This document shows, piece after piece, positions 47,789 through 57,436 of a stretch of DNA of 64,000 nucleotides (position 1 is its first letter; each line of letters opens with the position of its first letter). Below the pieces are notes generated by a model that was given only the letters and a program-made list of their open reading frames with translations, was not told the origin of the DNA and made no database searches. Position numbers and translations under genes: made by a program. The DNA is from Pseudaminobacter soli (ex Zhang et al. 2022) (GTDB lineage Bacteria > Pseudomonadota > Alphaproteobacteria > Rhizobiales > Rhizobiaceae), in the NCBI RefSeq assembly GCF_014595955.1, contig NZ_JABVCF010000001.1:1-64000 (forward strand). Direction: 5' to 3'.

Positions 47789-50569
47789 TTGACTGACCAG
47801 ACCGTCCCGCGTGGCCCAGACGGCCCCTCCGGCATAGAGCCGGTTTCCATCATCGAGGAGATGCAGCGCTCCTATCTCGACTACGCGATGAGCGTGATCG
47901 TGAGCCGCGCGCTGCCGGATGTGCGCGACGGCCTGAAGCCGGTCCACCGCCGCATCCTCTACGCGATGCATGAGAGCGGTTATCACTGGAACCGCAAATA
48001 CGTGAAGTCGTCGCGCATCGTCGGCGACGTCATGGGTAAGTATCACCCGCACGGCGACGCGGCGATCTACGACGCCATGGTGCGCATGGCGCAGGACTGG
48101 TCGATGCGCGCCCCGCTCGTCGATGGGCAGGGCAATTTCGGCTCGATCGACAACGATCCGCCCGCGGCGATGCGCTACACCGAGTCGCGCCTCACCAAAC
48201 TCGCCCACGAGTTGCTCGAGGACATCGACAAGGACACCGTCGATTTCCAGGACAACTATGACGGCTCGGAGAGGGAGCCGCGCGTCCTGCCGGCACGCTA
48301 TCCGAACCTTCTCGTCAACGGGTCGGGCGGCATCGCCGTCGGCATGGCCACCAACATTCCGCCGCACAACCTTGGCGAAGTCGTCAACGGCTGCATTGCG
48401 CTGATCGATAATCCGGCCATCGATCTGCCGGAGTTGATGGAGATCATTCCCGGCCCGGATTTCCCGACCGGCGGCATCGTGCTTGGGCGGTCCGGCATCC
48501 ATTCGGCCTATTCGACGGGCCGCGGCTCCATCGTCATGCGCGGCAAGGTGCATATCGAGCAGACCCGCGGCGATCGCGAGTCGATCATCGTCACCGAGAT
48601 ACCCTACCAGGTGAACAAGGCGGCGATGATCGAGAAGATGGCTGAACTCGTCCGCGAGAAGCGGGTCGAGGGGATCGCCGACATCCGCGACGAGAGCGAC
48701 CGCCAGGGCTACCGTGTGGCCATCGATCTGAAGAAGGACGCCAACGCAGATGTGATCCTCAATCAGCTCTACAGGTTCACTCCGCTGCAGACCTCGTTCG
48801 GTGCCAACGTGGTGGCGCTTAACGGCGGCAAGCCGGAGGTGATGACTCTCCTCGACATGCTGCGCGCCTTCGTCGCGTTCCGCGAGGAGGTGATCAGCCG
48901 CCGTACGAAGTTCCTGCTGCGCAAGGCTCGCGAACGCGCCCATGTGCTGGTCGGCCTTGCCATTGCCGTCGCTAATATCGACGAAGTGATCCGGCTGATC
49001 CGCAATGCGCCGGACCCGAGCACGGCGCGCGAGCAGTTGATGACGCGGCGCTGGCCGGCGGCCGACGTCGAAGCGCTGATCCGGCTGATCGACGACCCGC
49101 GTCACCGGATCAACGAGGACGGCACCTACAACCTTTCGGAAGAGCAGGCCCGCGCGATCCTCGACCTGCGCCTGCAGCGCCTGACCGCGCTCGGTCGTGA
49201 CGAGATCGCCGACGAACTGAACAAGATCGGTGCCGAGATCACCGATTACCTCGACATACTCTCCTCGCGGGCGCGCATCCAGCAGATCGTCAAGGACGAG
49301 CTTGCCGCCGTGCGCGAGGAGTTCGGCACGCCTCGCCGTACGGAATTGGCCGAAGGCGGCGCCGACATGGATGATGAGGACCTCATCCAGCGCGAGGACA
49401 TGGTCGTCACCGTGACCCACGCCGGCTACATCAAGCGCGTTCCGCTTTCCACCTACCGGGCGCAGAACCGGGGCGGCAAGGGTCGTTCGGGCATGGCAAC
49501 CAAGGACGAGGATTTCGTTACCCGCCTGTTCGTCGCAAATACCCACACGCCGATCCTGTTCTTCTCCTCGCGTGGCATCGTCTACAAGGAGAAGGTCTGG
49601 AGGTTGCCGATCGGCAATCCGCAGTCGCGCGGCAAGGCGCTGATCAACATGCTGCCGATCGAGAGCGGCGATCGCATCACCGCGATCCTGCCCTTGCCGG
49701 AGGACGAGGAAAGCTGGGGCAATCTCGACGTTATGTTCGCCACCACACGTGGCACGGTGCGCCGCAACAAGCTGTCGGACTTCGTCGACGTGAAGCGCAA
49801 CGGCAAGATCGCCATGAAGCTCGATGAAGAAGGCGACGAGATCCTCGCCGTCGAAACATGCACCGAGAACGATGACGTGCTGCTGACAGCGGATTCCGGC
49901 CAGTGCATTCGCTTCTCTGTCGGCGATGTCCGGGTCTTTGCGGGTCGCAACTCGACGGGCGTGCGTGGAATGGCCCTCGGCGAAAACGACCGTGCCATCT
50001 CTATGACGATCCTGGAGCACGTCGACGCCACGCCGGCCGAACGGGCGACCTATCTCAAGCGATCCGTCGCAGAGCGGCGCTCGACGGCAGATGGCGAGGA
50101 CGAGGACATCGCGCTCACCAATGAGGACGTCGTCGAGGAGGCGGAGCTTTCCGAGGAGCGCTACCAGTACCTGCGCGCCCACGAGCAGTTCGTGCTGACG
50201 ATGAGCGAGTGCGGATATGGGAAGCGGTCGTCCTCCTACGACTTCCGCACCTCAGGCCGTGGCGGCAAGGGCATCCGCGCCACCGACACCTCGAAGACCA
50301 ATGAGATCGGCGAACTCGTCGCCGCCTTCCCGGTCGAGGAGAAGGACCAACTCATGCTCGTCTCCGATGGCGGCCAGGTGATCCGTGTGCCGGTGGAAGG
50401 CATCCGCATTGCCAGCCGCGCGACCAAGGGCGTCAGGGTCTTCCGTACCGCCGACGGCGAGAAGGTGGTCTCGGTCGAGCGGATCTCCGAACCGCAGACC
50501 GAAGGCGACTTGCCTGAGGCCGAGCCACTGGCGGCACCTGAGGCCGAGCAGCCGGCAGCAGAAGAGTAA
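47789..50569 (+). CDS. gyrA: DNA gyrase subunit A
   Basis: Catalytic subunit of gyrase, which cleaves and rejoins DNA to introduce negative supercoils with GyrB. 926 residues. Active-site Tyr130 in PPAAMRYTE (E. coli Tyr122). Quinolone region [17 protein letters not shown]: Ala91 stands where E. coli has Ser83, while Asp95 matches Asp87. The GyrA box is seen in the beta-pinwheel C-terminal domain ([10 protein letters not shown]), and the acidic tail is present. Start is TTG at 47789, giving MTDQTVPRG; an earlier GTG in another frame ends at once. Followed by a GNAT gene seven bases later. Confidence 0.96.
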   Translation: MTDQTVPRGPDGPSGIEPVSIIEEMQRSYLDYAMSVIVSRALPDVRDGLKPVHRRILYAMHESGYHWNRKYVKSSRIVGDVMGKYHPHGDAAIYDAMVRMAQDWSMRAPLVDGQGNFGSIDNDPPAAMRYTESRLTKLAHELLEDIDKDTVDFQDNYDGSEREPRVLPARYPNLLVNGSGGIAVGMATNIPPHNLGEVVNGCIALIDNPAIDLPELMEIIPGPDFPTGGIVLGRSGIHSAYSTGRGSIVMRGKVHIEQTRGDRESIIVTEIPYQVNKAAMIEKMAELVREKRVEGIADIRDESDRQGYRVAIDLKKDANADVILNQLYRFTPLQTSFGANVVALNGGKPEVMTLLDMLRAFVAFREEVISRRTKFLLRKARERAHVLVGLAIAVANIDEVIRLIRNAPDPSTAREQLMTRRWPAADVEALIRLIDDPRHRINEDGTYNLSEEQARAILDLRLQRLTALGRDEIADELNKIGAEITDYLDILSSRARIQQIVKDELAAVREEFGTPRRTELAEGGADMDDEDLIQREDMVVTVTHAGYIKRVPLSTYRAQNRGGKGRSGMATKDEDFVTRLFVANTHTPILFFSSRGIVYKEKVWRLPIGNPQSRGKALINMLPIESGDRITAILPLPEDEESWGNLDVMFATTRGTVRRNKLSDFVDVKRNGKIAMKLDEEGDEILAVETCTENDDVLLTADSGQCIRFSVGDVRVFAGRNSTGVRGMALGENDRAISMTILEHVDATPAERATYLKRSVAERRSTADGEDEDIALTNEDVVEEAELSEERYQYLRAHEQFVLTMSECGYGKRSSSYDFRTSGRGGKGIRATDTSKTNEIGELVAAFPVEEKDQLMLVSDGGQVIRVPVEGIRIASRATKGVRVFRTADGEKVVSVERISEPQTEGDLPEAEPLAAPEAEQPAAEE

Positions 50570-50576
50570 GCGGAAA

Positions 50577-51047
50577 ATGCCGCTCTTCCGTTTCAGGCAG
50601 GCGAGCCTTGCCGACGAAAGAGCGGTCGCCGAATTCACCGGAAGAGCATATGCCGGCTGGACGCGGTTTTTGGGTGCGCCGCCTCTGCCGGTCACCGAGG
50701 ACTACGTCCCGCGTATCCTGAAGGGCGAGGTGTGGCTGGCCGAGCAAGAGCGGCGACTGGCCGGCGTGCTGGTCGTTGAGACCCATCCAGACCATCTCTG
50801 GATCTTCAGCGTCGCCGTGGCGACGGAGCGGCAGGGCCAGGGGCTCGGGGCGCGGCTGCTGGGTTTCGCCGAGGAACTGGCCTCGCGGGCGGGCATCGAC
50901 GTGCTCCGCCTCTGCACGAACGAGCGGATGGAGAAGAACATCGCGCTCTATGAATCTCTGGGCTACCGCGAGACCAACCGTCGCCCCAACCCCAAACGGG
51001 AAGGTTGGGTCCTCGTCGACATGGAGAAAGTGCTGGACACCCAGTAG
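50577..51047 (+). CDS. GNAT family N-acetyltransferase
   Basis: 156 residues with the GNAT fold. The acetyl-CoA-binding loop is RQGQGLGARLLGFAEELA (Q/RxxGxG/A motif), preceded by the beta-4 strand LWIFSVAVATE and followed by LCTNERMEKNIALYESLGY. The acceptor substrate is unknown. ATG at 50577 lies seven bases after the gyrA stop, with GTAAGCGGAAA between, so it is almost certainly co-transcribed with gyrA. Confidence 0.87.
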   Translation: MPLFRFRQASLADERAVAEFTGRAYAGWTRFLGAPPLPVTEDYVPRILKGEVWLAEQERRLAGVLVVETHPDHLWIFSVAVATERQGQGLGARLLGFAEELASRAGIDVLRLCTNERMEKNIALYESLGYRETNRRPNPKREGWVLVDMEKVLDTQ

Positions 51048-51187
51048 TCTGCCCGAGCCCAGCGATCATTTTCGGCATTGCCGACCCATGTGTTACGCAC
51101 CGTGCGACGGTCGCATTGCGCTTGTTACATGAGCCGCCTACCGTTGCGTGATGCGGTCGGCGGTAGTGCTGGCCAGGGAGGCGCGCC

Positions 51188-52519
51188 ATGGACCACCCGG
51201 TTGCGGAAGTGGACGAGGATGGTGCCGAGGTCCTGAGCGTCGACCAGGCGATCGAGATGGCACTCGGCCTCATCCGCAAACGGGAACTGAAGGCCGCAGC
51301 CGAAATCCTTGGGGACATCGTCGAGAATGTTCCCGACCATGCCGACGCCTGGAATTATCTCGGCGTCGTACACTTCCACCTCGAGGGTCCCGACGCGAGC
51401 ATAGAGACGCTGAAGCATGCTGCGGAAAGCGCTCCCCGGCACGCTGGGATTCGGAACAATCTCGGCAACGCCTATGTCGAGGCTGGAAACATCCACGCTG
51501 CGGTGGACGCCTACGAGAAGGCGATCGAGATCGACCCGAACCTGGCGGATCCCTACTGCAACCTGGCCTCGATCATGAAGTATGCCGGCAATCCGGAGTT
51601 CGCAGAAAAGCTCCTTCGCAAGGCGATCGACGTCAATCCGGAATTCGGGGTGGCGCACCAGAACCTTGCCTCGATCCTGCTCGACAGCGGCCGGGCGCGC
51701 GAGGCGATCGACTACTTCTGGAAGGCCACCGTGCATCTGCCCGACAAGGCGGTGCCCGCTCATTTCCTCGCCCTGGCTTACTGGTTCGCTGGCCTCAAGG
51801 ACCTTGCGATCGACTTCGTGAGGAAGTGGGCGGACGCCAATCCCGACGATGCACAGGCCCAGCACATGCGCGCCTCGATGACGGGCGAGAACGTTCCCGA
51901 TCGCGCATCGGACGTCTATGTGCGAAAACTCTTCGACCAGTTCGCCAACTCTTTCGACGCCAAGCTGGACAGCCTTGAATACCGCGCTCCGGAAATCGTG
52001 GGCTTGGCGATGGCTGCCGCGCAAGGCGTGGCGAGGGACCTGGTCATCCTGGATGCCGGCTGCGGCACTGGAAAATGCGCCAAATACCTGAAGCCCTACG
52101 CTTCTGTCCTCGACGGTGTGGATCTTTCGAAGGGCATGATCGCCAAGGCGCAGAAGATGGGGATCTACGACCGGCTGGAGTGCGGTGAGTTGACGGACTT
52201 CCTGCAGTCACGTCCGCGAACCTACGATATCGTCGCCTCTGCCGACACGCTTTGCTATTTCGGCCGGCTGGAGCAGTTTTCCGCTGCGGCCGCCTCGGCG
52301 CTGCGGCCCGGCGGCGTTCTCGTGTTCACCGTGGAGCCGCTGGACAATTCCGCCGAGGATTTCCAACTCGCGGTGAATGGCCGCTATACGCACAGCGAAG
52401 CCTATGTCCGCCGCTGCCTGGAGGAGGCCGGCTTCGAAGTCGTTTCCTCCCCTAGAGAGAAACTGAGGACCGAGAATGCAGAGCCCGTGATCGGCCTCGT
52501 GGTGACTGCACGGAGATAG
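51188..52519 (+). CDS. TPR-repeat protein fused to a class I methyltransferase
   Basis: 443 residues. Residues about 15-235 are tetratricopeptide repeats (ADAWNYLGVVHFHLEGPDAS, HAAVDAYEKAIEIDPNLADP). After a linker with LFDQFANSFDAKLDSLEY comes a SAM-dependent methyltransferase domain whose motif I is VILDAGCGTGKCAKYLKPYA, followed by motif II GVDLSKGMIAKAQ and ADTLCYFGRLEQFSAA. This domain order is known in bacteria, and the substrate is unknown; TPRs probably recruit it. ATG at 51188 with GGGAGG upstream. Monocistronic. Confidence 0.87.
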   Translation: MDHPVAEVDEDGAEVLSVDQAIEMALGLIRKRELKAAAEILGDIVENVPDHADAWNYLGVVHFHLEGPDASIETLKHAAESAPRHAGIRNNLGNAYVEAGNIHAAVDAYEKAIEIDPNLADPYCNLASIMKYAGNPEFAEKLLRKAIDVNPEFGVAHQNLASILLDSGRAREAIDYFWKATVHLPDKAVPAHFLALAYWFAGLKDLAIDFVRKWADANPDDAQAQHMRASMTGENVPDRASDVYVRKLFDQFANSFDAKLDSLEYRAPEIVGLAMAAAQGVARDLVILDAGCGTGKCAKYLKPYASVLDGVDLSKGMIAKAQKMGIYDRLECGELTDFLQSRPRTYDIVASADTLCYFGRLEQFSAAAASALRPGGVLVFTVEPLDNSAEDFQLAVNGRYTHSEAYVRRCLEEAGFEVVSSPREKLRTENAEPVIGLVVTARR

Positions 52520-52681
52520 CCTTACTCAGGCGAGAGGGCGACAGTAGATCACCCCGTTTGTAGGTTGTTCGTTATCGCCGCTCGTAGTTGTACCCAGGCC
52601 TTGCTCTTGCGCGTCAAATAGGAAACCCGTCAATTCGGCTCGCGTGCGGCGCGGAAAGGAACGGCGCCGCAGTAACCAAGA

Positions 52682-52816
52682 TCAGTGGAGTCCGAAGCCG
52701 CGCTTTTCCTGTTTGCGGACTGGCGACTTCACCCGCTGTGCTTCCTCATGAAGTCCGAATGCGGTGCCGATGAGCATTGCGATCGTCATTGCGGCGGCGA
52801 GCATGTAGATGATCAT
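52682..52816 (-). CDS. Small single-helix membrane protein
   Basis: 44 residues from the ATG at 52816, which has AGGAGA eight bases upstream: MIIYMLAAAMTIAMLIGTAF then a basic tail (GLHEEAQRVKSPVRKQEKRG). One membrane helix (residues 2-21) with a positively charged C-terminus. No family recognised. The frame opens further upstream, but the ribosome site supports this start. Confidence 0.55.
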   Translation of the reverse strand: MIIYMLAAAMTIAMLIGTAFGLHEEAQRVKSPVRKQEKRGFGLH

Positions 52817-53019
52817 GGTAGTGTCTCCTGTGCCGCTAACGCCGTACTTTGTCTTTGGTTTCAATCGACGGTCCTCACTTGACGCCAAGGTGATGAACCG
52901 TTCGTTCACGCGCGGTCGGGGCTCGAGTCGTGGTTAACAGCTTCAAACCAGGGTGATAAATCGGCCGCAGAGTGCCAGCCGAATTGCCTTTGGCCGGTCC
53001 TGCCGTTAGAAGCGCCGCC

Positions 53020-53520
53020 ATGACGCAACGCATCGCGATCTATGCCGGCTCGTTCGACCCGCTGACCAACGGGCATCTCGATGTCATCAAGGCGTCGCTT
53101 GCCGTTGCGGACATCATCTATGCGGCAATCGGCATTCATCCGGCCAAGACTCCGCTCTTTTCATTCGAGCAACGGCTGGAGATGATCGAGGCCGCGAGCC
53201 GCTCCGAGTTCGGCGCGGATGCCGCTCGCATCCGCGTGGTTTCGTTCGACGGCCTGGTGATCGACGCGGCGCGCAGGCTAGGGGCCTCGATCATGATCCG
53301 CGGACTGCGTGACGGCACCGATCTCGACTACGAGATGCAGATGGCGGGCATGAACGGAACCATGGCGCCGGAACTCCAGACCGTGTTTCTCCCGGCCAGC
53401 CCGTCGGTCAGAACGATCACCGCCACATTGGTGCGGCAGATTGCGTCGATGGGCGGCAACATACGTCCCTTCGTACCGGAAGTGGCTGCTGCCGCACTGG
53501 AGAAGAGGTTCGCGAAGTAA
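53020..53520 (+). CDS. coaD: Pantetheine-phosphate adenylyltransferase
   Basis: Penultimate step of CoA synthesis: adenylyl transfer from ATP to 4'-phosphopantetheine. 166 residues, hexameric cytosolic family. The nucleotidyltransferase motif is TNGH at 16-19 in [17 protein letters not shown], the second signature is [20 protein letters not shown], and the C-terminal [20 protein letters not shown] holds the ISST-like loop. ATG at 53020; an in-frame ATG at 52972 adds unlikely residues. First gene of a tightly spaced run with ppiA, ppiB, a DMT gene, queA and tgt. Confidence 0.95.
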   Translation: MTQRIAIYAGSFDPLTNGHLDVIKASLAVADIIYAAIGIHPAKTPLFSFEQRLEMIEAASRSEFGADAARIRVVSFDGLVIDAARRLGASIMIRGLRDGTDLDYEMQMAGMNGTMAPELQTVFLPASPSVRTITATLVRQIASMGGNIRPFVPEVAAAALEKRFAK

Positions 53521-53543
53521 GCCCGAAGAGGAGATTTCACTTC

Positions 53544-54125
53544 ATGCAGATCAAGAAGCTTGCCTGCTCCCTGGCCATGCTGGGTGTGCTTTCGGCCGCC
53601 TTGCCCGCCTGGGCCGCCGAGCCCGAGAACACGATGATCGTCACGCTGAAGGACGGAGACGTGACGATAGCGCTCCGCCCCGACCTCGCACCGAAGCATG
53701 TCGAGCAGATCAAGGCGCTGGTACGCGAGGGCGCCTACGACAATGTCGCCTTTCACCGCGTGATCGAGGGCTTTATGGCCCAGACCGGCGACGTTCAGTT
53801 CGGTAACATGGCGAGCGGCTTCGATCCGGCGAAGGCCGGAACCGGCGGCTCGAAAAAGCCGGATCTGCCGGCCGAGTTCTCGAGCGAACCGTATGTCCGC
53901 GGCACCGTTGGGATGGCGCGCGCGCAGGACCCCGATTCCGCCAACTCGCAGTTCTTCATCATGTTCGCGCCCAATCCCGGCCTGAACGGGCAGTACACCA
54001 TCGTCGGCAATGTCGAGGGCGGAATGGAGCACGTCGACACCATCAAGAAGGGCAATCCCGATCAGAACGGGCTTGTCACCGATCCGGATCGCATGGTGAA
54101 GGTCCGCATCGGCTCGGACCAGTAA
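53544..54125 (+). CDS. ppiA: Periplasmic peptidyl-prolyl cis-trans isomerase (cyclophilin)
   Basis: 193 residues. Signal peptide MQIKKLACSLAMLGVLSAAL with cleavage after AWA (about residue 25), then a cyclophilin domain: YDNVAFHRVIEGFMAQTGDV, GTVGMARAQDPDSANSQFFI and IVGNVEGGMEHVDTIKKG. The proline-isomerase residues Arg and Phe in FHRVI and the QFF of NSQFFI are present. Predicted role is folding of exported proteins. Lies 23 bases after coaD. Confidence 0.93.
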   Translation: MQIKKLACSLAMLGVLSAALPAWAAEPENTMIVTLKDGDVTIALRPDLAPKHVEQIKALVREGAYDNVAFHRVIEGFMAQTGDVQFGNMASGFDPAKAGTGGSKKPDLPAEFSSEPYVRGTVGMARAQDPDSANSQFFIMFAPNPGLNGQYTIVGNVEGGMEHVDTIKKGNPDQNGLVTDPDRMVKVRIGSDQ

Positions 54126-54190
54126 CGGCAATCGCAAGCGTCCCACAGCCGCCGCGGCGGCGCGGACAAAAACCCGAAGAGGAAAGAACA

Positions 54191-54703
54191 ATGGCCGAGA
54201 TCAAGGATCGCGAGCAGGCGCTGATCATGGAGACGACGAAGGGCAGGGTGGTCATCGAACTCTTCCCCGACCTCGCCCCGAACCATGTCGCGCGCATCAA
54301 GGAGCTTGCACGCGAGGGCGCCTATGACGGGGTGGTGTTCCATCGCGTCATCGACGGCTTCATGGCGCAGACCGGCGACGTGAAGTTCGGCAACTCCTCA
54401 AAGCCGGAGTTCAATCCCTCGCGCGCCGGCATGGGCGGCTCCGACAAGCCGGACCTCAAGGCCGAGTTCTCCAACATGAACCACGGCCGCGGCACCTGCT
54501 CGATGGCACGCGCCCAGAACCCGAACTCGGCGAACTCGCAGTTCTTCATCTGCTTCGAGGACGCCAGCTTCCTCAACCGCCAGTACACGGTGTGGGGCCA
54601 GGTGATCGAGGGCATGGAGAATGTCGACAAGATCAAGCGCGGCGAGCCCGTGCAGGATCCCGACAAGATCGTCTCCCTCAAAGTTGCGGCGGACGTTCAG
54701 TAA
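54191..54703 (+). CDS. ppiB: Cytoplasmic peptidyl-prolyl cis-trans isomerase (cyclophilin)
   Basis: 170 residues, no signal peptide (MAEIKDREQALIMETTKGRV). The cyclophilin core is complete: YDGVVFHRVIDGFMAQTGDV, GTCSMARAQNPNSANSQFFI, FLNRQYTVWGQVIEGMENVD. It is a paralogue of the preceding periplasmic enzyme, and the two arose by an old duplication, a usual pair in rhizobia. 65 bases separate them. GAGGAAAGAAC serves as Shine-Dalgarno. Confidence 0.94.
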   Translation: MAEIKDREQALIMETTKGRVVIELFPDLAPNHVARIKELAREGAYDGVVFHRVIDGFMAQTGDVKFGNSSKPEFNPSRAGMGGSDKPDLKAEFSNMNHGRGTCSMARAQNPNSANSQFFICFEDASFLNRQYTVWGQVIEGMENVDKIKRGEPVQDPDKIVSLKVAADVQ

Positions 54704-54721
54704 GGCAGGTAGCTCGGGACG

Positions 54722-55171
54722 ATGATGGGGCTTGTCTGGTCGCTGCTCGGCATCTTGTCGGGCGCCTTCATTGCCGTGCAGGCCCCGATCAATTCGCAGC
54801 TTGCGCGCGGCCTCGGCCTTCCGGTGGCGGCCGCGGCCTTCTCCTTCCTGTCGGGCGCCGTGGTGCTCGGCGCTATCTCGCTCGCGGTGACTCGCCTTGA
54901 CGGCGTTGCGCTCGACTGGAAGGCGCCGGCCCCCTGGCTGTTCGTGGCCGGGGGCGTGCTCGGCGGCTTCTATGTGACCTTGTCGACCATCCTGACCCCG
55001 CGCATCGGAGCCGCCGCCCTGATGGCGTTCTTGGTGGCAGGGCAGTTGCTTGCCGGCATGATGCTCGACCGCATCGGCTTCCTCGGCATGGCGATCCGCG
55101 AGATTTCGCTTGGCCGAGTAGCTGGTGCTGTGCTGCTGATGGCCGGCGCACTTCTCGTCCGGTTCACCTGA
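54722..55171 (+). CDS. DMT-superfamily (DUF606/YdcZ-like) membrane protein
   Basis: 149 residues, about five hydrophobic helices: [20 protein letters not shown] at the start, [40 protein letters not shown] and [20 protein letters not shown]. This half-size DMT fold works as a dimer; substrate unknown. The start is ATG at 54722 or the next ATG. Its last base overlaps the first of queA (TGATG), so translation is coupled. Confidence 0.85.
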   Translation: MMGLVWSLLGILSGAFIAVQAPINSQLARGLGLPVAAAAFSFLSGAVVLGAISLAVTRLDGVALDWKAPAPWLFVAGGVLGGFYVTLSTILTPRIGAAALMAFLVAGQLLAGMMLDRIGFLGMAIREISLGRVAGAVLLMAGALLVRFT

Positions 55172-56253
55172 TGCGTGTCGATCTCTTCGACTTCGACCTG
55201 CCGGAAGACAGGATCGCGCTGCGCCCGGTAGAGCCGCGCGACAGCGCGCGCCTGCTTGTCGTTCGGCCCGGGGAGGCGCTGCAGGACAGGACGGTACAGG
55301 ACCTGCCGGACCTGCTCCGCCCGGGCGACGCGCTCGTCTTCAACGACACGAAAGTCATCCCGGCCCAACTCCGGGGCTTGCGCAGGCGCGGCGAGAACCT
55401 GTCCCACGTGGATGCCACGCTGCACATGCGGGTGGCGCCGGACCGCTGGCTGGCCTTTCTCCGTCCGGCCAAGCGCGTGGCCGAAGGCGACCGCATCAGG
55501 TTCGGGCATGACGGTTCCGCCTGCTATCTCGGTACCCTGGACGCGACAGTCGTCGAGAAGCGGGAGGCTGGGGAAGCGCTGCTGGCCTTCGATCTTTCGG
55601 GGGCCTTCCTCGACGAGGCGCTGCATGCCGTCGGCCATATCCCGCTGCCGCCCTACATCGCTTCCAAGCGCGCCGACGACGAGCGGGACCGCGTGGACTA
55701 CCAGACCGTGTATGCCCGCGAGGAGGGCGCGGTTGCGGCCCCCACTGCCGGCCTGCATTTCACTCAGGATCTTTTCGCGGCGCTTGATATCAAAGGCATC
55801 GAACGACATTTCGTGACCCTTCATGTCGGGGCCGGCACCTTCCTGCCGGTCAAGGCCGAGGACACGACGGACCACAAGATGCACGCGGAGATCGGTGTCG
55901 TCTCTAACCAAACGGCCGAAGCCCTGAACAAGGTTCGGGCGCGGGGAGGGCGCATCGTGGCGGTCGGCACCACTTCGCTGCGCCTGCTGGAGAGCGCAGC
56001 CGACGAGGACGGAACCCTTCAGCCCTGGGCCGGCGAGACCTCGATCTTCATCACGCCCGGCTATCGCTTCCGCGCAGTGGACGTGCTTACGACCAACTTC
56101 CACCTGCCGCGCTCGACGCTTTTCATGCTGGTTTCCGCCTTCTCTGGGCTGGAGACGATGCGCGACGCCTATGCCCATGCCATCTCGACCGGCTATCGCT
56201 TCTACTCCTACGGCGATGCCAGCCTGCTGTTCCGGAACGAACCAAATGAATGA
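55171..56253 (+). CDS. queA: S-adenosylmethionine:tRNA ribosyltransferase-isomerase
   Basis: Makes epoxyqueuosine in tRNA by transferring the ribosyl group of SAM to preQ1. 360 residues, family norm about 350-360. Recognised segments: [20 protein letters not shown] at the start, [60 protein letters not shown] and [16 protein letters not shown] near the end. Overlaps the preceding DMT gene by one base and tgt by eight bases, so both queuosine genes are translated as a pair. Confidence 0.96.
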   Translation: MRVDLFDFDLPEDRIALRPVEPRDSARLLVVRPGEALQDRTVQDLPDLLRPGDALVFNDTKVIPAQLRGLRRRGENLSHVDATLHMRVAPDRWLAFLRPAKRVAEGDRIRFGHDGSACYLGTLDATVVEKREAGEALLAFDLSGAFLDEALHAVGHIPLPPYIASKRADDERDRVDYQTVYAREEGAVAAPTAGLHFTQDLFAALDIKGIERHFVTLHVGAGTFLPVKAEDTTDHKMHAEIGVVSNQTAEALNKVRARGGRIVAVGTTSLRLLESAADEDGTLQPWAGETSIFITPGYRFRAVDVLTTNFHLPRSTLFMLVSAFSGLETMRDAYAHAISTGYRFYSYGDASLLFRNEPNE

Positions 56254-57424
56254 CGATCTCGGCGGCGTGCGCCGATTGGCCACTGGGGCTCCCGTGGTGG
56301 AGAATTTTGGCTTCCAGGTGCTCGCCACTGACGGCCTTGCCCGTCGTGGCGAGATCTCGATGCCGCGTGGGACGATCCGCACGCCGGCCTTCATGCCGGT
56401 GGGCACCGGCGGCACGGTAAAGGCCATGTACATGGACCAGGTGCGGGCGCTGGGGTCGGACATCATCCTCGGCAACACCTACCACCTGATGTTGCGGCCC
56501 GGCGCGGAGCGGGTCGCGCGGCTGGGAGGACTGCATCATTTCGCCCGATGGCCGCACCCGATCCTCACCGACTCCGGCGGGTTCCAGGTCATGTCGCTCG
56601 CCAAGCTGCGCAAGCTCGACGAGCGAGGTGTCACCTTCCGCTCGCATATCGACGGCTCGCCCTACGAGATGACGCCGGAGCGCTCGATCGAGATCCAGGG
56701 GCTGCTCGATTCCGACATCCAGATGCAACTCGACGAATGCACCGCTCTGCCGGCAAAGCCGAGCGAGATCGAGCGCGCGATGGAGCTTTCGCTACGCTGG
56801 GCGGAGCGTTGCAAGACCGCCTTCGGCGATCAGCCGGGCAAGGCGATGTTCGGCATCGTGCAGGGAGGCGACATCGCCGCTCTCCGCATCGCCTCTGCGA
56901 AGGCGTTGCGGCAGATGGATCTCAAGGGCTATGCGATCGGCGGGCTGGCGGTAGGGGAGCCCCAGCCCGTGATGCTCGACATGCTGGACATCACCTGCCC
57001 AGAACTGCCGGCCGACAAGCCCCGCTATCTCATGGGCGTCGGCACGCCCGACGACATTTTGAAGTCGGTTGCGCGCGGCGTCGACATGTTCGACTGCGTG
57101 ATGCCGACCCGAGCCGGTCGCCACGGGCTTGCCTACACGCGCAGGGGCAAGATCAACCTGCGCAATGCGCGCCATGCCGACGATCCGCGTCCGCTAGATG
57201 AGGAAAGCGACTGCCCCGCCTCGCGCGATTATTCGCGGGCCTATCTGCATCACCTCGTGCGCAGCCAGGAGGCGCTCGCCGCCATGCTGCTTACCTGGAA
57301 CAACCTGGCCTACTACCAGAGCCTCATGCAGCAGATCCGGGATGCGATCGAAGCCGGGAATTTCGCCGAGCGCGCGGCGTTGATCACCGCAGGATGGGCG
57401 CGCGGCGACCTGCCGCCGGTGTAG
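56246..57424 (+). CDS. tgt: Queuine/preQ1 tRNA-guanine transglycosylase
   Basis: Exchanges guanine 34 of tRNAs with GUN anticodons for preQ1. 392 residues from the ATG at 56246, about 15 longer at the N-terminus than typical, so a later start is possible. Catalytic segments are intact: [20 protein letters not shown] with the conserved aspartate and [20 protein letters not shown] then IGGLAVGEP. The zinc site is not: where E. coli has CDC-x2-C and a later His, this protein reads [13 protein letters not shown] and TWNNLAYYQ, keeping only one of the four ligands. Overlaps queA by eight bases. Confidence 0.94.
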   Translation: MNDDLGGVRRLATGAPVVENFGFQVLATDGLARRGEISMPRGTIRTPAFMPVGTGGTVKAMYMDQVRALGSDIILGNTYHLMLRPGAERVARLGGLHHFARWPHPILTDSGGFQVMSLAKLRKLDERGVTFRSHIDGSPYEMTPERSIEIQGLLDSDIQMQLDECTALPAKPSEIERAMELSLRWAERCKTAFGDQPGKAMFGIVQGGDIAALRIASAKALRQMDLKGYAIGGLAVGEPQPVMLDMLDITCPELPADKPRYLMGVGTPDDILKSVARGVDMFDCVMPTRAGRHGLAYTRRGKINLRNARHADDPRPLDEESDCPASRDYSRAYLHHLVRSQEALAAMLLTWNNLAYYQSLMQQIRDAIEAGNFAERAALITAGWARGDLPPV

Positions 57425-57436
57425 GCTCGGGGCCGA

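Noticed and set aside
47588-50182. 864-codon open frame antisense to gyrA
   Set aside because: Shadow of gyrA; composition (repeated Arg/Asp/His/Gly) is typical of the reverse frame of a GC-rich gene.
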